Part shown: positions 26,011 to 35,658 of the stretch, one piece after another
Position numbering within the stretch: position 1 is the first letter of the stretch
How the letters are laid out: each line of letters begins with the position of its first letter
Assembly (NCBI GenBank): GCA_045807745.1
Contig: JBJMGT010000037.1
Coordinates: 1-64,000, forward strand
Direction of reading: 5' to 3'
Source: QHXQ01 sp045807745
Lineage (GTDB): Bacteria; Acidobacteriota; Blastocatellia; Pyrinomonadales; Pyrinomonadaceae
DNA length: 64,000 bases
Notes under the pieces: model-generated
What the model was told of the DNA's origin: nothing
Databases searched by the model: none
What the model saw: only the letters and a program-made list of their open reading frames with translations
Position numbers and translations under genes: made by a program

Positions 26011-27990
26011 ATGAATTTAACCGCGAGCACACAACAAACTTCAATGACCACGAACACCACACGCCGCGCAACACACACGGCCCTACTGCTCGCCTTGCTC
26101 CTCGCCGCTGCCCTCTCCGCCGCCGCGCAAGGTGCGCCCGCCGTCACAAAGGTCGAACCACCGAACTGGTGGGCTGGGCACTCGATCAACCCTGTGCGTG
26201 TGCTGATCCGTGGCAGCAACCTGACGGGCGCGCGCGTCGAAGCCCTCGGCGCGGGCCTGAGTGCCAGTCGCGTGCGGGTCAACGACGCCGGCACTTATCT
26301 GTTCGCCGACGTGACGATTGCGCCGCAGGCCCGCCCCGGCGTGCGTAAGCTGCGGCTGACGACCGCGCACGGCGTCACGGAAGCGCCGTTTGAGATTACG
26401 CCTGTGCTCCCACGCGCAGGCCGCTTTCAAGGCTTCACGACCGATGATGTGGTCTATCTGATCATGACCGACCGCTTCAGCGACGGCGATCCGTCGAACG
26501 ACGATCCGGAAGTGTCGCGCGGTCTCTATGATCGCAGCCGCCCGCGTTACTATCACGGCGGCGACTTCCAAGGCATCATCAAGCACCTGCCTTACTTGAA
26601 AGAGATCGGCGTCACCGCCGTCTGGCTCACGCCGTGGTACGACAACGTCAACCATCTGAACGAGCACGAGCGTTACCCAGACGAGCCGAACGGGCCGCGC
26701 CAGCCGATCACCGATTATCACGGCTACGGCGCGGTCGATTTCTACGGCGTCGAAGAGCACTTCGGCACGATGTCGGACTTGCGCCGCTTAGTCGATGAAG
26801 CGCATCGCGCCGGCCTCAAGGTCATACAGGATCAGGTCGCCAATCACACAGGCCCCTATCACCCTTGGAACGTCGAGGACACGCCAACGCCCACGTGGTA
26901 CAACGGCACGCAGGCCCACCATCTCGTCAACACGTTCCAGACGTGGGTGCTGCACGACCCGCACGCGCTGCCCGATGTAAAGCGCAACGTACTCGACGGC
27001 TGGTTCATAGATATTCTCCCGGACATGAATCAGTCCGACCCTGAAACCGCGCGCTACGAGATTCAAAACACGCTCTGGTGGCTCAGCATGACCGGCGTTG
27101 ACGGCATCCGGCAGGACACGTGGCAGTACGTCCCCAACGCTTTCTGGCGACAATGGACGGACGCGATCAAACGCGAATATCCACACGTCAACGTCGTCGG
27201 CGAAGTCTTGGACGGCGACATCGGGCACACCACGTTTTATCAGGGCGGGCGCGCGCGCTTCGACGGCGTCGATACAGGTCTCGATACGCTGTTCGACTTC
27301 CCGCTGCTCTACCCTCTGCGCCGCGCGTTCGCGCAAGGGCGACCTGTGCGTGAGCTGGCACAGATCATCAGCTACGATCATGCGTACCCAAATGCGTCCG
27401 TGCTCCTGCCGCTCATCGGCAATCACGACATGGGGCGCTTCATGAGCGAGCAGGGTGCGACCGTCACCGGGCTGAAGCTCGCCGAGACGCTCGTCATGAC
27501 CATGCGCGGCACGCCGCAACTCTACTACGGCGACGAGATCGCCATGCCCGGCGCGAACGACCCGGACAACCGCCGCGACTTTCCCGGCGGCTTCCCCGGC
27601 GACGCGCATAATGCCTTCGAGTCGGGCGGGCGCACGCCCGAAGAGCGCGAAGCCGTCGAACACCTGCGGCTCTTGGGTCGCTTGCGCCGCGAACTCGAAC
27701 CGCTCCGGCGCGGCACACTCGTCAACCTCTACGTCGCCGACCAGCAATGGGCCTATGCGCGCAAGACCGCACGCAGCGCAGTCATCGTCGCCTTCAACAA
27801 CGACGCGCAACCTGCGGCTTTCGAGTTCGACGTAACACCTGCGGGCATCAATGATGACGGTGCGCGCCTCATCAATCATCTCGCGGACCATGCCGATGCG
27901 AATAAGCAAGTGCCGGTCAAAGGCGGCAAGGTCAAGCTTTCGCTGCCGGCGCGCTCTGCCGGCATTTACACGGCCGTGCTGGCACGCTGA
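26011..27990 (+). CDS. Secreted GH13 alpha-amylase / cyclomaltodextrinase (SusA-like)
   Basis: This is a 659-residue exported alpha-glucan hydrolase. Signal peptide: residues ~20-40. Residues ~43-135 form an N-terminal beta-sandwich of the cyclomaltodextrinase type (VEPPNWWAGHSINPVRVLIRGSNLTGA). The GH13 barrel follows, with DQVANHTG, nucleophile Asp369 in DGIRQDTW, acid/base Glu398 in NVVGEVLDG and Asp473 in IGNHDMGRF. The C-terminal domain ends in SLPARSAGIYTAVL. It would cut starch or cyclodextrins outside the cytoplasm. A second ATG at 26044 is also possible. The SDR gene follows within 10 bases, so they likely share a transcript. Confidence 0.95.
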   Translation: MNLTASTQQTSMTTNTTRRATHTALLLALLLAAALSAAAQGAPAVTKVEPPNWWAGHSINPVRVLIRGSNLTGARVEALGAGLSASRVRVNDAGTYLFADVTIAPQARPGVRKLRLTTAHGVTEAPFEITPVLPRAGRFQGFTTDDVVYLIMTDRFSDGDPSNDDPEVSRGLYDRSRPRYYHGGDFQGIIKHLPYLKEIGVTAVWLTPWYDNVNHLNEHERYPDEPNGPRQPITDYHGYGAVDFYGVEEHFGTMSDLRRLVDEAHRAGLKVIQDQVANHTGPYHPWNVEDTPTPTWYNGTQAHHLVNTFQTWVLHDPHALPDVKRNVLDGWFIDILPDMNQSDPETARYEIQNTLWWLSMTGVDGIRQDTWQYVPNAFWRQWTDAIKREYPHVNVVGEVLDGDIGHTTFYQGGRARFDGVDTGLDTLFDFPLLYPLRRAFAQGRPVRELAQIISYDHAYPNASVLLPLIGNHDMGRFMSEQGATVTGLKLAETLVMTMRGTPQLYYGDEIAMPGANDPDNRRDFPGGFPGDAHNAFESGGRTPEEREAVEHLRLLGRLRRELEPLRRGTLVNLYVADQQWAYARKTARSAVIVAFNNDAQPAAFEFDVTPAGINDDGARLINHLADHADANKQVPVKGGKVKLSLPARSAGIYTAVLAR

Positions 27991-27999
27991 AGTTGCAAG

Positions 28000-28746
28000 A
28001 TGACGACGACAAACGATATGGCTCTGCGCAGCAAACCCCTGAACGAACAGGTCGCCATCATCACGGGCGGTGGCACGGGGATCGGGCGCGCGTTCGCCGA
28101 GGCTTTGACGGCGTCGGGTGCCCGCGCCGTCGTGCTCGCATCGCGGCGCGCGGACGTGTTGCAACGCACAGCCGCTGAGTTGAACAAACAGGCCGGCACA
28201 GAGCGTGTCTTTCCATGCCCGTTCGACATACGCGATCTCACGCAGACCGAAACGCTCGTGCACCAGATAGCGGAACGCTTCGGCACGATTGATCTGTTAA
28301 TCAACAACTCTGGCCTAGCCGTGCCGGAAACGGTTGAAGCGATCACAGACGCAGGTTGGGACAAGGTGTTGGAGACAAACCTGCGCGGCGCGATGTGGCT
28401 TGTGCGCGCGGCGCTCCCCTATATGCTGCGCGAAGATTTCGGCGATGTGGTCAACATCTCGTCACAGGCGGGCAAGCACGGCTACGCAGACGTGCCCGCC
28501 TATTGTGCGTCGAAGTGGGGCTTGCTCGGCTACGCCGAAGCCCTGCGCGACCACGCGCGCAAGACCGGCGCGAACATACGCGTCTTCAACTTCTGCCCCG
28601 GTCTCGTGGACGTAGAGCACATCGGCGCGGACGACGAACCCCGCCCCGGCTTCGTCCACGTTCGTAACATGGCGCGCACGCTTCTGTACGTGCTCGCACT
28701 TGATCGCAACGTGATTGTTGAAGACATTAATATCTATGCGCGATGA
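28000..28746 (+). CDS. Short-chain dehydrogenase/reductase
   Basis: This 248-residue NAD(P)-dependent SDR has a Rossmann motif TGGGTGIGRAF at residues ~22-33 and the NNSG motif. Catalytic Ser lies in VNISSQAG, and Tyr and Lys in YCASKWG. It is cytosolic. The substrate cannot be read; members of this subgroup often act on sugars or 3-ketoacyl compounds. It begins 10 bases after the amylase gene and ends 42 bases before the sugar transporter, so a role in carbohydrate metabolism is plausible. Confidence 0.92.
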   Translation: MTTTNDMALRSKPLNEQVAIITGGGTGIGRAFAEALTASGARAVVLASRRADVLQRTAAELNKQAGTERVFPCPFDIRDLTQTETLVHQIAERFGTIDLLINNSGLAVPETVEAITDAGWDKVLETNLRGAMWLVRAALPYMLREDFGDVVNISSQAGKHGYADVPAYCASKWGLLGYAEALRDHARKTGANIRVFNFCPGLVDVEHIGADDEPRPGFVHVRNMARTLLYVLALDRNVIVEDINIYAR

Positions 28747-28787
28747 GTGTTAGCTTTTAGCTGATAGCTTCTGAAGGAGCAAACGCG

Positions 28788-30182
28788 ATGCAAAAACCAC
28801 GTCTGAGCTTCTGGCAAATCTGGAACATGAGCTTTGGCTTTCTCGGCATACAGTTCGGCTGGGGCTTGCAGCTCGCCAACATGAGCGCCATCTACACCAA
28901 GCTCGGCGCGAATCCAGATCAGATACCGATCCTCTGGCTCGCCGGCCCCGTCACGGGTCTGCTCGTGCAGCCGCTCATCGGCTCGATGAGCGACCGGACG
29001 TGGAATCGCCTTGGTCGTCGCCGCCCCTATTTCCTCGTCGGCGCAATTCTATCTAGCATCGCACTCTTCTTCATGCCTGACTCAGGCGCGCTCTGGATGG
29101 CGGCCGGGTTGTTGTGGATTCTCGACGCGAGCATCAACATCAGCATGGAGCCGTTTCGCGCGTTCGTCGCCGACAAGTTGAACGTCGAGCAACGCACGGC
29201 CGGGTTTGTCATGCAGTCGTTCTTCATCGGCATCGGCGCGACGCTCGCTAACGCGCTGCCGTATCTGTTTCAACGCGCGGGCGTCGTCGGCCGCACTGCG
29301 AGCGGCATCCCGCTGACGGTGCTCTACGCTTTCAAGATCGGCTCGGTCGCATTCTTAGGCGCGGTGCTGTGGACGGTCTTCACCTCGAAGGAATATCCGC
29401 CCGACAACATGGCAGAGTTTGAGCGCATGCGCGCGCAGAAGCGCGGTGTGAGCGCGGGCTTGAGCGAAATCTTCGAGGCGATCCGCCACATGCCGACGAC
29501 AATGAAGCAACTGGCCATCGTGCAGATTTTTACGTGGCTCGGTCTGTTCTGCATGTGGATGTTCTTTGGCTTGACGACTGCCTATCACGTCTTTGGCGCG
29601 CCGAATGATAAGTCGCCGCTCTTTGATCGCGGCACGGAATGGGGCGGCATCGCGTTCGCGGTCTACTCGCTCGTCTGCTTCGTCGTCGCGTTCCTGCTGC
29701 CGAAGGTAGCGGCCGCGACGAGCCGCAAGACCGTGCATGCCGCCGCGCTCATTTGCGGTGGGCTGGGGCTGCTCTCGACCTATGTGATTCACGACAAGTG
29801 GATGCTCTTGTTGACAATGGTCGGCGTCGGCATCGCGTGGGCTTCGATCCTGTCGATGCCTTATGCGATTTTGTCGGGCGCACTGCCGCCCGCGCGCATG
29901 GGCGTCTACATGGGCATCTTCAACTTCTTCATCGTCATCCCGGAGATCATCGCGTCGCTCACCTTCCAGCCGCTCGTCCGCCACGTCTTCAACAACAATC
30001 CGCTCTACGTCGTCATGCTCGGCGGCGCATGTCTGCTCGTCGCGGCGGCACTTGTGACAGTGGTGCGCGACGTAGGCGACGTGCCGCAACGCGCCGTGAT
30101 CGCGGGCGACGAGCACGAGCCTTTCATTCCGCAAGGCTCAGCCCAACCTGTGCCGAGCACGGGTCTGATCGATGAGCGGTAG
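28788..30182 (+). CDS. SLC45/GPH-type MFS sugar transporter (maltose-type)
   Basis: This inner-membrane symporter has 464 residues and about 12 membrane helices. It has the SLC45-like start LSFWQIWNMSFGFLGIQFGWGLQLANMSAIY, the loop GSMSDRTWNRLGRRRPYFLVGA and a middle cytosolic loop. Homologues in Xanthomonas and Caulobacter import maltose or sucrose with protons. Strong ribosome site AAGGAG 9 bases before the ATG. Set between a secreted amylase and a secreted pullulanase, it most likely imports the maltose or maltodextrins that they release, feeding MalQ. Confidence 0.92.
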   Translation: MQKPRLSFWQIWNMSFGFLGIQFGWGLQLANMSAIYTKLGANPDQIPILWLAGPVTGLLVQPLIGSMSDRTWNRLGRRRPYFLVGAILSSIALFFMPDSGALWMAAGLLWILDASINISMEPFRAFVADKLNVEQRTAGFVMQSFFIGIGATLANALPYLFQRAGVVGRTASGIPLTVLYAFKIGSVAFLGAVLWTVFTSKEYPPDNMAEFERMRAQKRGVSAGLSEIFEAIRHMPTTMKQLAIVQIFTWLGLFCMWMFFGLTTAYHVFGAPNDKSPLFDRGTEWGGIAFAVYSLVCFVVAFLLPKVAAATSRKTVHAAALICGGLGLLSTYVIHDKWMLLLTMVGVGIAWASILSMPYAILSGALPPARMGVYMGIFNFFIVIPEIIASLTFQPLVRHVFNNNPLYVVMLGGACLLVAAALVTVVRDVGDVPQRAVIAGDEHEPFIPQGSAQPVPSTGLIDER

Positions 30183-30251
30183 AGACTGTGCGACGTGCAC
30201 GCTTGCATCGCGCGCGCACAAAGACTCTCCTCGTCGCATGAGCGCGACAAA

Positions 30252-33017
30252 ATGATAAGTAAGAAGATTCGCTTGCTGGCGGCAGCGTCCCTTGCGCTGC
30301 CGTTCTATCTGCTGCTTGCGACTGTGGCGCATGCGCAGCCGCCGGCCGCCGTGCAGCACAGTAATCTTAAGCAGGCGCGCGCGCACTGGCTGACGCGCGA
30401 CACGATTGCGTGGCCGGGCGCGGGCGGCGCGGCCAATGCTTATCGACTGTTCTTTGACCCAGCGGGCGCGCTGCAATTGACGCCGAACGGCATCAGCGGC
30501 GGTCAGTCAATCGCTTTAAGGTATGACCCCGCCGGCTTATCGCCCGCGTTGCGCGCGAAGTTTCCGCACTTGGCCGGTTTCGCCGCGTTGAAGCTCGCGC
30601 CAGCGGACTTGCCGAAAGTACCCGCGATCTTACAGGGGCAGATCGCGCTCACTGCGACGGACGCAAGCGGGCAACTGCTCGATGCGACTTCGCTGCAACT
30701 GCCCGGTGTGCTTGATGATCTCTACACGTATTCGGGCCCGCTCGGCGTCGGCTGGCGTGGCGACCGCGGGGCCGTGCCGGTGTTGCAGGTGTGGGCTCCA
30801 ACCGCGCAGTCTGTGCGCCTGCATCTGTTCGCCGACGCGCGACCGGAGACAAAGAGCACGGTCGTACCGATGCAGCACGACGCGGCTGCGGGCATCTGGA
30901 GTGCGGTGGGCGATGGCACGTGGTTGAATAAGTTCTATCTCTACGAGGTCAACGTCTTCGTCCCCGCGACCAGCCACATTGAGCAAAACCTCGTCACCGA
31001 TCCGTACTCGCTCAGTCTTTCGACCAACAGCCAGCGCAGCCAGATCGTCAATCTCGATGCGCCGAATCTCAAACCTGCGGGTTGGGACGCTCTGCGCAAA
31101 CCGCCGCTCGCCGCACCGGAAGACATCGTGCTGTATGAACTGCACCTGCGCGATTTCAGCATCAACGATCAGACCGTCCCGCCCGCGCATCGCGGCACGT
31201 ACCTCGCTTTCACCGATCAAGCCTCGAACGGCATGAAGCACCTGCGTGCGCTCGCCGAGGCCGGTCTCACGCACGTACACCTGTTGCCCGTCTTCGACAT
31301 CGCAACTGTTAATGAGAACAAGTCTGTGCGCAGGGAAGCCGACCCGGCGGAGTTGAGCAAGTATCTGCCCGACTCCGAGCGGCAGCAGGACATAGTCTCT
31401 GCGCTACGCGACGAGGACGGCTTCAACTGGGGCTATGAGCCTTATCACTACACCGTGCCCGAAGGCAGCTACGCGACGAACGCGGACGGCGTTGCGCGCA
31501 TACGCGAGTTCCGCGCAATGGTCAAAGGCTTGAGCGACACAGGTCTGCGCGTCGTTATGGACGTAGTCTACAACCACACGACCGCGAGCGGGCAAGACGC
31601 GCGCTCGGTGCTCGATAAGATCGTGCCCGGTTATTACTACCGGCTCAACCTCGACGGCGAGATCGAGACGAGTACGTGTTGCCGGAACACCGCGTCCGAG
31701 CACGCGATGATGGAGAAATTAATGGTGGATTCCGTCGTTACGTGGGCGCGCGCTTACAAGGTGGACGGCTTCCGCTTCGACTTGATGGGCCACCACATGG
31801 TCGCAAACATGATTAAGATACGCGACGCCTTGCGCGCTCTGACGCCCGCGCGCGATGGTGTGGACGGCCCGAAGATTTATCTCTACGGCGAGGGCTGGAA
31901 TTTCGGCGAGGTGGCCAATAACGCGCGCGGGCGCAATGCGACCCAACTTAATTTAGCCGGGACAGGCATCGGCACTTTCAATGATCGCTTGCGCGACGCC
32001 GTGCGCGGCGGGCAGTTCGGCCCGCTCCAAGAGCAGGGCTTTGTCAGCGGTCTCTATCTCGCGCCCAACGGCACGGCCGAGGCCACGCTCGATGCGCAGA
32101 AAGAGAAGCTACTGCGTTACATGGATTGGCTGCGTGTCGGCTTGGCGGGGAATTTAAGCGCCTATCGCTTCATGGATCACACCGGCAAACTCGTCACGGG
32201 CGCGCAGATGGATTACGGTGGTCAGCCCGCCGGTTACACGGCCGACCCGCAGGAGGACATCAACTACGCAGAGGCGCACGACGACTACACGCTCTACGAT
32301 TTCAACGCGCTGCGTGCGCCGCGCGCGACGAAGATGAGTGAGCGCGTGCGGATGCAAAACCTCGCGCTCGATCTCGTCGCCTTGGGGCAGGGCATCCCGT
32401 TCTTTCACGCGGGCGAGGAGATGCTGCGCTCCAAGTCGCTCGACCACAACAGCTACAACTCTGGCGACTGGTTCAACCGGCTCGACTTCACATACGCGAC
32501 AAATAATTTGGGCGTCGGGTTGCCGCCAAAGGCCGACAATGGCGAACGCTGGCCCGTCGTCGCGCCCCTGCTCGCCGATCCGAAACTCAAACCCGCCCGT
32601 GCAGACATCATGCAGACGGGCGCGCACTTCCGCGAGTTGCTGCGCATACGCAAAAGCTCGCGCCTGTTCCGATTGACGAGCGCTGCCGACATCAACGCGC
32701 GCGTCAAGTTTTATAACACCGGCCCACAGCAGACGCCGGGGCTGATCGTCATGTCGATCAGTGATACGATGGGGCACGATCTCGACGTGGACTATGATCT
32801 GATCGTCGTCCTGTTTAATGCCGCGCCCGAAGCGTTGACCTTTACCGACGCAGCGTTCGCGCACAAGTTTCTGACGCTCCATCCTATCCAAGTCCGCTCT
32901 AACGACGCAGTAGTCCGGACGAGCAGCTTTAACACGAACACGGGCACGTTCACCGTCCCAGCGCGCACCACGGCTGTTTTTATCGCGCGCGCAATCCCCG
33001 GCGCACAGCGCCGCTAA
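30252..33017 (+). CDS. Secreted pullulanase-type alpha-1,6-glucosidase (GH13)
   Basis: This is a 921-residue exported debranching enzyme. Start ATG 30252 gives a proper signal peptide (LLAAASLALPFYLLLATVAHA); the frame extends 19 codons upstream. The order is N-terminal beta domains, a CBM48-like module (VPVLQVWAPTAQSVRLHLF) and a GH13_13-type barrel. The motifs are YELHLRDFS, DVVYNHT, nucleophile Asp510 in GFRFDLMGHH, acid/base Glu547 in YGEGWNFGEV and YAEAHDDYTLYD. The C-terminal domain follows. It cuts alpha-1,6 branch points of pullulan or starch and complements the amylase. It follows the MFS gene after 69 bases. Confidence 0.95.
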   Translation: MISKKIRLLAAASLALPFYLLLATVAHAQPPAAVQHSNLKQARAHWLTRDTIAWPGAGGAANAYRLFFDPAGALQLTPNGISGGQSIALRYDPAGLSPALRAKFPHLAGFAALKLAPADLPKVPAILQGQIALTATDASGQLLDATSLQLPGVLDDLYTYSGPLGVGWRGDRGAVPVLQVWAPTAQSVRLHLFADARPETKSTVVPMQHDAAAGIWSAVGDGTWLNKFYLYEVNVFVPATSHIEQNLVTDPYSLSLSTNSQRSQIVNLDAPNLKPAGWDALRKPPLAAPEDIVLYELHLRDFSINDQTVPPAHRGTYLAFTDQASNGMKHLRALAEAGLTHVHLLPVFDIATVNENKSVRREADPAELSKYLPDSERQQDIVSALRDEDGFNWGYEPYHYTVPEGSYATNADGVARIREFRAMVKGLSDTGLRVVMDVVYNHTTASGQDARSVLDKIVPGYYYRLNLDGEIETSTCCRNTASEHAMMEKLMVDSVVTWARAYKVDGFRFDLMGHHMVANMIKIRDALRALTPARDGVDGPKIYLYGEGWNFGEVANNARGRNATQLNLAGTGIGTFNDRLRDAVRGGQFGPLQEQGFVSGLYLAPNGTAEATLDAQKEKLLRYMDWLRVGLAGNLSAYRFMDHTGKLVTGAQMDYGGQPAGYTADPQEDINYAEAHDDYTLYDFNALRAPRATKMSERVRMQNLALDLVALGQGIPFFHAGEEMLRSKSLDHNSYNSGDWFNRLDFTYATNNLGVGLPPKADNGERWPVVAPLLADPKLKPARADIMQTGAHFRELLRIRKSSRLFRLTSAADINARVKFYNTGPQQTPGLIVMSISDTMGHDLDVDYDLIVVLFNAAPEALTFTDAAFAHKFLTLHPIQVRSNDAVVRTSSFNTNTGTFTVPARTTAVFIARAIPGAQRR

Positions 33018-33035
33018 CACACGTGAGGTTGTAGC

Positions 33036-34205
33036 ATGTGCCTGTTGAAGCACGTCGGTGGGGCATTCACGCACCGGCCGGAAGAGTTGCAAGATCGGCT
33101 GAGTGCTAAAGCGGCCGATCTCGTCAAGTGGGCCTTTGCGGATGTCGAGCCGGCGCAGCTTGTTGACTATCACACGCACATCGCCGGCATCGGCACGGAT
33201 GAGACCAACAATCACGCCCATCCGAAGATGCGCACGTGGCGGCATCCCTTTCATCGCATCAAGTTCGCTGTCTATCTGAGCGCGGCCGGCGTCGAGGATA
33301 TGGCGCACGCGGACGCCGAGTTCGCCGCGCGGCTCGTCCGGCTCATCGCGCACATCGAGGGCCACGGCAAATATCGCCTGCTTGCGTTCGACAAAAATTA
33401 CAACCGCGACGGTACGGTCAACTTGGCGAAGACCGAGTTCTACGTGCCGAACGAATACGTCTTCGCGCTCGCCGCCGCGCATCCAGACTTGTTCGAGCCG
33501 GTCATCTCCGTCAACCCTTATCGCCCCGATGTGCTCGCGGAATTAACACGGTGGGCCGGGCGCGGCGGGCGCATGGTCAAGTGGCTGCCGAACGCGATGG
33601 GCATTGATCCATCGGATGAACACTGTGATCCGTTTTATCGACGGATGAAAGAGTTGAATCTCGTGCTGCTCAGTCATGGCGGCGAGGAGAAGGCGGTCGA
33701 GGCGGAAGAGGATCAACGGCTCGGCAATCCGTTGCTGTTGCGCCGGGCGCTAGATCACGGCGTCAAGACTATCGTCGCACACTGCGCGGGGCTGGGCTAT
33801 AACGAAGACTTGGACGACCCGGCGCGCAAGCGCATGCACAACTTCGATCTGTTCCTGCGTCTGATGGACGACAAGCGTTACGACGGTTTGGTCTTTGGCG
33901 ACATCTCCGCGATGACGCAGTTCAACCGCATCGGCGTGCCGCTCAAGACCGTCATCGAGCGCACAGACCTGCACGCGCGGCTCGTGAACGGCAGCGACTA
34001 CCCGCTGCCCGCGATCAATATCCTCATCAGGACGAAGCCGCTCTTACAAGCCGGCTACATTGAGGCCGAAGAGCGCGCACATTTACGCGAGATTTACGGC
34101 TTCAATCCGCTCCTCTTCGATTTCGTGCTCAAACGTTGTCTGCGCTTGCCCGGCACGAACAAGCGCCTGCCCGCCCAGATGTTTCTGGCTAACCCCGCAC
34201 TCTGA
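33036..34205 (+). CDS. Amidohydrolase-family protein (PF04909-like)
   Basis: This is a 389-residue cytosolic metal-dependent hydrolase of the amidohydrolase-2 group. Metal-binding HxH is in VDYHTHIAGIG near residue 45; a further His is in LLSHGGEEK and in TIVAHCAGLG; the final Asp is in VNGSDYPLPAIN. Related proteins include decarboxylases and lactonases; the substrate is unknown. GAGG stands 6 bases before the ATG and the pullulanase gene ends 18 bases upstream, so it is the last gene of that operon. Its 3' end overlaps the convergent glucanase gene by 17 bases. Confidence 0.88.
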   Translation: MCLLKHVGGAFTHRPEELQDRLSAKAADLVKWAFADVEPAQLVDYHTHIAGIGTDETNNHAHPKMRTWRHPFHRIKFAVYLSAAGVEDMAHADAEFAARLVRLIAHIEGHGKYRLLAFDKNYNRDGTVNLAKTEFYVPNEYVFALAAAHPDLFEPVISVNPYRPDVLAELTRWAGRGGRMVKWLPNAMGIDPSDEHCDPFYRRMKELNLVLLSHGGEEKAVEAEEDQRLGNPLLLRRALDHGVKTIVAHCAGLGYNEDLDDPARKRMHNFDLFLRLMDDKRYDGLVFGDISAMTQFNRIGVPLKTVIERTDLHARLVNGSDYPLPAINILIRTKPLLQAGYIEAEERAHLREIYGFNPLLFDFVLKRCLRLPGTNKRLPAQMFLANPAL

Positions 34206-35526
34206 TGTATGGTGATCGGTAGGGCTGCAAACCGGCGCGCTGCAATGCGCGCGGTATCTCTCTGTTCGCCATAAACCAGCGCCAGACGTTGCCCGTGCGC
34301 AAATTCTCAGCGCTCAAGAGCGTAATGCCGAGATCGATCCCGATCACGTCCGGGTCAACCCAGCCGTTGTTGGGATTGAACGCATCGGCGAAGCCGTAGC
34401 GACCGTAAATCCGCGCGCCAAACTTTTCGCGCATCGTGCGGACGGCGGGCAGTGCGATGTCGGGCGTAAACATCAGCGAGCCGGCCGCGGCGTAAGGCAC
34501 GACCGTGCCGTCAATCGCCGGGTCGCGCGGCGGCCCGCCCCACGCCAGATAACCTTTCGCACTATCCGAAGCTGAGATGCCCCAGACGTTTTCGCTGTAA
34601 CCGGGAAACTCGCGCGCGAGGTCGAGACAGAACTGCCGGTGCGCGCGTGTGGCGGCGATGGAGTTGGCGAAATAGTCTGTAAAGGGATACCAGCTTTCGC
34701 GCCGGCCGCGAAAGTCTACGTAGGCATGCGAGTATTGAAAGACGAAGAGCGGGCCGCCGGTGATGTATGTGTAACCGGCGTAGGTGATGCGCTGACGCTG
34801 CCAAGCGCGCCACGCAAGCGGCGTGATCGCGTGTGCGGGTGAACCGATGGCGAGCAGTTGCAGGATGAGGTGTTCGCTGTATGTATCCCAGCGCGATTTA
34901 AGGAAACCTTCTTCCGGTCGCCAGCCATGCGAGAGCAAGGTGGGATGACCGGCGAGCATCCACTGGAAATCGACGCGCTCGTAAATCCGTGTTGCGAGCC
35001 GCACGATCTCTCTGTCTTCACGAAAGCACTGGCGCGCGGTCAGGACACCGGCGAGCAGCAGCGCCGTGTCGATGGAGGAGACCTCGCTCCGCCAGCGCCG
35101 CGCGCCCGTCGGCTGATCCAGCCAGTGATAGAACCAGCCGTGTTCCTCGGTCGCGCGCGCGGCGAAGAAATGTAAAGTTGTGCGCACGCGCTGACGCGCT
35201 TCGACCCGCGTAACCCAACGATGATCGGCGGCGATGCAGAGCGCGGTCAGACCGAAGCCGGTCGCGGCGCTGCTGGCGATGTGATAGCTCGGCTCTTGCT
35301 CGTTGTGTGGCTGCCCGTTGGTGTGTGCGCGGTCGAGGACGAGACCGGTTTGCGGGTCGGCGTGCTCCCAGAAGTAAAGGAACGAACGGTGTTCGAGGTC
35401 TTCGAGGAGCGCTTCGTCCGCCACGGACAGGCGCGCAGTAGTCGGCGTTGTTGCTTGGACAGCGGGCGGACTGGCGGGCGTGAAAAAAAGGACGATTAAG
35501 AAAAATGTAACGGTGTGATGTAACAA
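34189..35526 (-). CDS. Glycoamylase-domain (PF10091) protein, GH144-like glucanase
   Basis: This is a secreted enzyme of about 445 residues with the PF10091 pattern: FLYFWEHADPQTGLVLDRAHTNG, RWRSEVSSIDTALLLAGVL, GFLKSRWDTYSEHLILQLLAIGSP, SENVWGISASDSAKGYLAWGGP and GTVVPYAAAGSLMFTP. Characterised members of this family are GH144 endo-beta-1,2-glucanases. The open frame reaches 35667, but its first 36 residues are a translation of an intergenic repeat. No ATG exists downstream of it, so TTG 35526, which yields the signal peptide LLHHTVTFFLIVLFFTPAS, is taken as start; this is uncertain. The GH3 gene lies directly upstream. Confidence 0.85.
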   Translation of the reverse strand: MLHHTVTFFLIVLFFTPASPPAVQATTPTTARLSVADEALLEDLEHRSFLYFWEHADPQTGLVLDRAHTNGQPHNEQEPSYHIASSAATGFGLTALCIAADHRWVTRVEARQRVRTTLHFFAARATEEHGWFYHWLDQPTGARRWRSEVSSIDTALLLAGVLTARQCFREDREIVRLATRIYERVDFQWMLAGHPTLLSHGWRPEEGFLKSRWDTYSEHLILQLLAIGSPAHAITPLAWRAWQRQRITYAGYTYITGGPLFVFQYSHAYVDFRGRRESWYPFTDYFANSIAATRAHRQFCLDLAREFPGYSENVWGISASDSAKGYLAWGGPPRDPAIDGTVVPYAAAGSLMFTPDIALPAVRTMREKFGARIYGRYGFADAFNPNNGWVDPDVIGIDLGITLLSAENLRTGNVWRWFMANREIPRALQRAGLQPYRSPYIRVRG

Positions 35527-35566
35527 GTGCAGTTTAGATCGAGCTTGAGTGTGCCGTGCGTTGAGC

Positions 35567-35658
35567 TTCACCGCAGAGACGCAGAGAGCGCGGAGATAGC
35601 GCAGAGCAAAGATCAACTCTCTGCGCCCCCTCTGCGTACTCTGCGTCTCTGCGGTGAG
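35567..35658. repeat. Intergenic inverted repeat of CGCAGAG-type units
   Basis: The left arm (TTCACCGCAGAGACGCAGAG... from 35567) and the right arm (...CTCTGCGTCTCTGCGGTGAG to 35658) form an imperfect hairpin of about 40 bases per arm. Each arm is a degenerate tandem of GCAGAG words. It lies between the GH3 gene and the glucanase gene and is read in frame as a false N-terminus of the latter. It is of the same type as the repeat at 25872. Confidence 0.8.

Noticed and set aside
26788..28263. 491-codon open frame on the minus strand
   Set aside because: It lies antisense to the amylase and SDR genes, both of which have clear catalytic motifs. Its translation has the biased Arg/Val/Asp/His composition typical of GC-rich shadow frames and no recognisable domain.
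32154..33482. 442-codon minus-strand frame over the pullulanase/amidohydrolase junction
   Set aside because: Antisense to two well-supported genes and spans their boundary; composition is that of a shadow frame.
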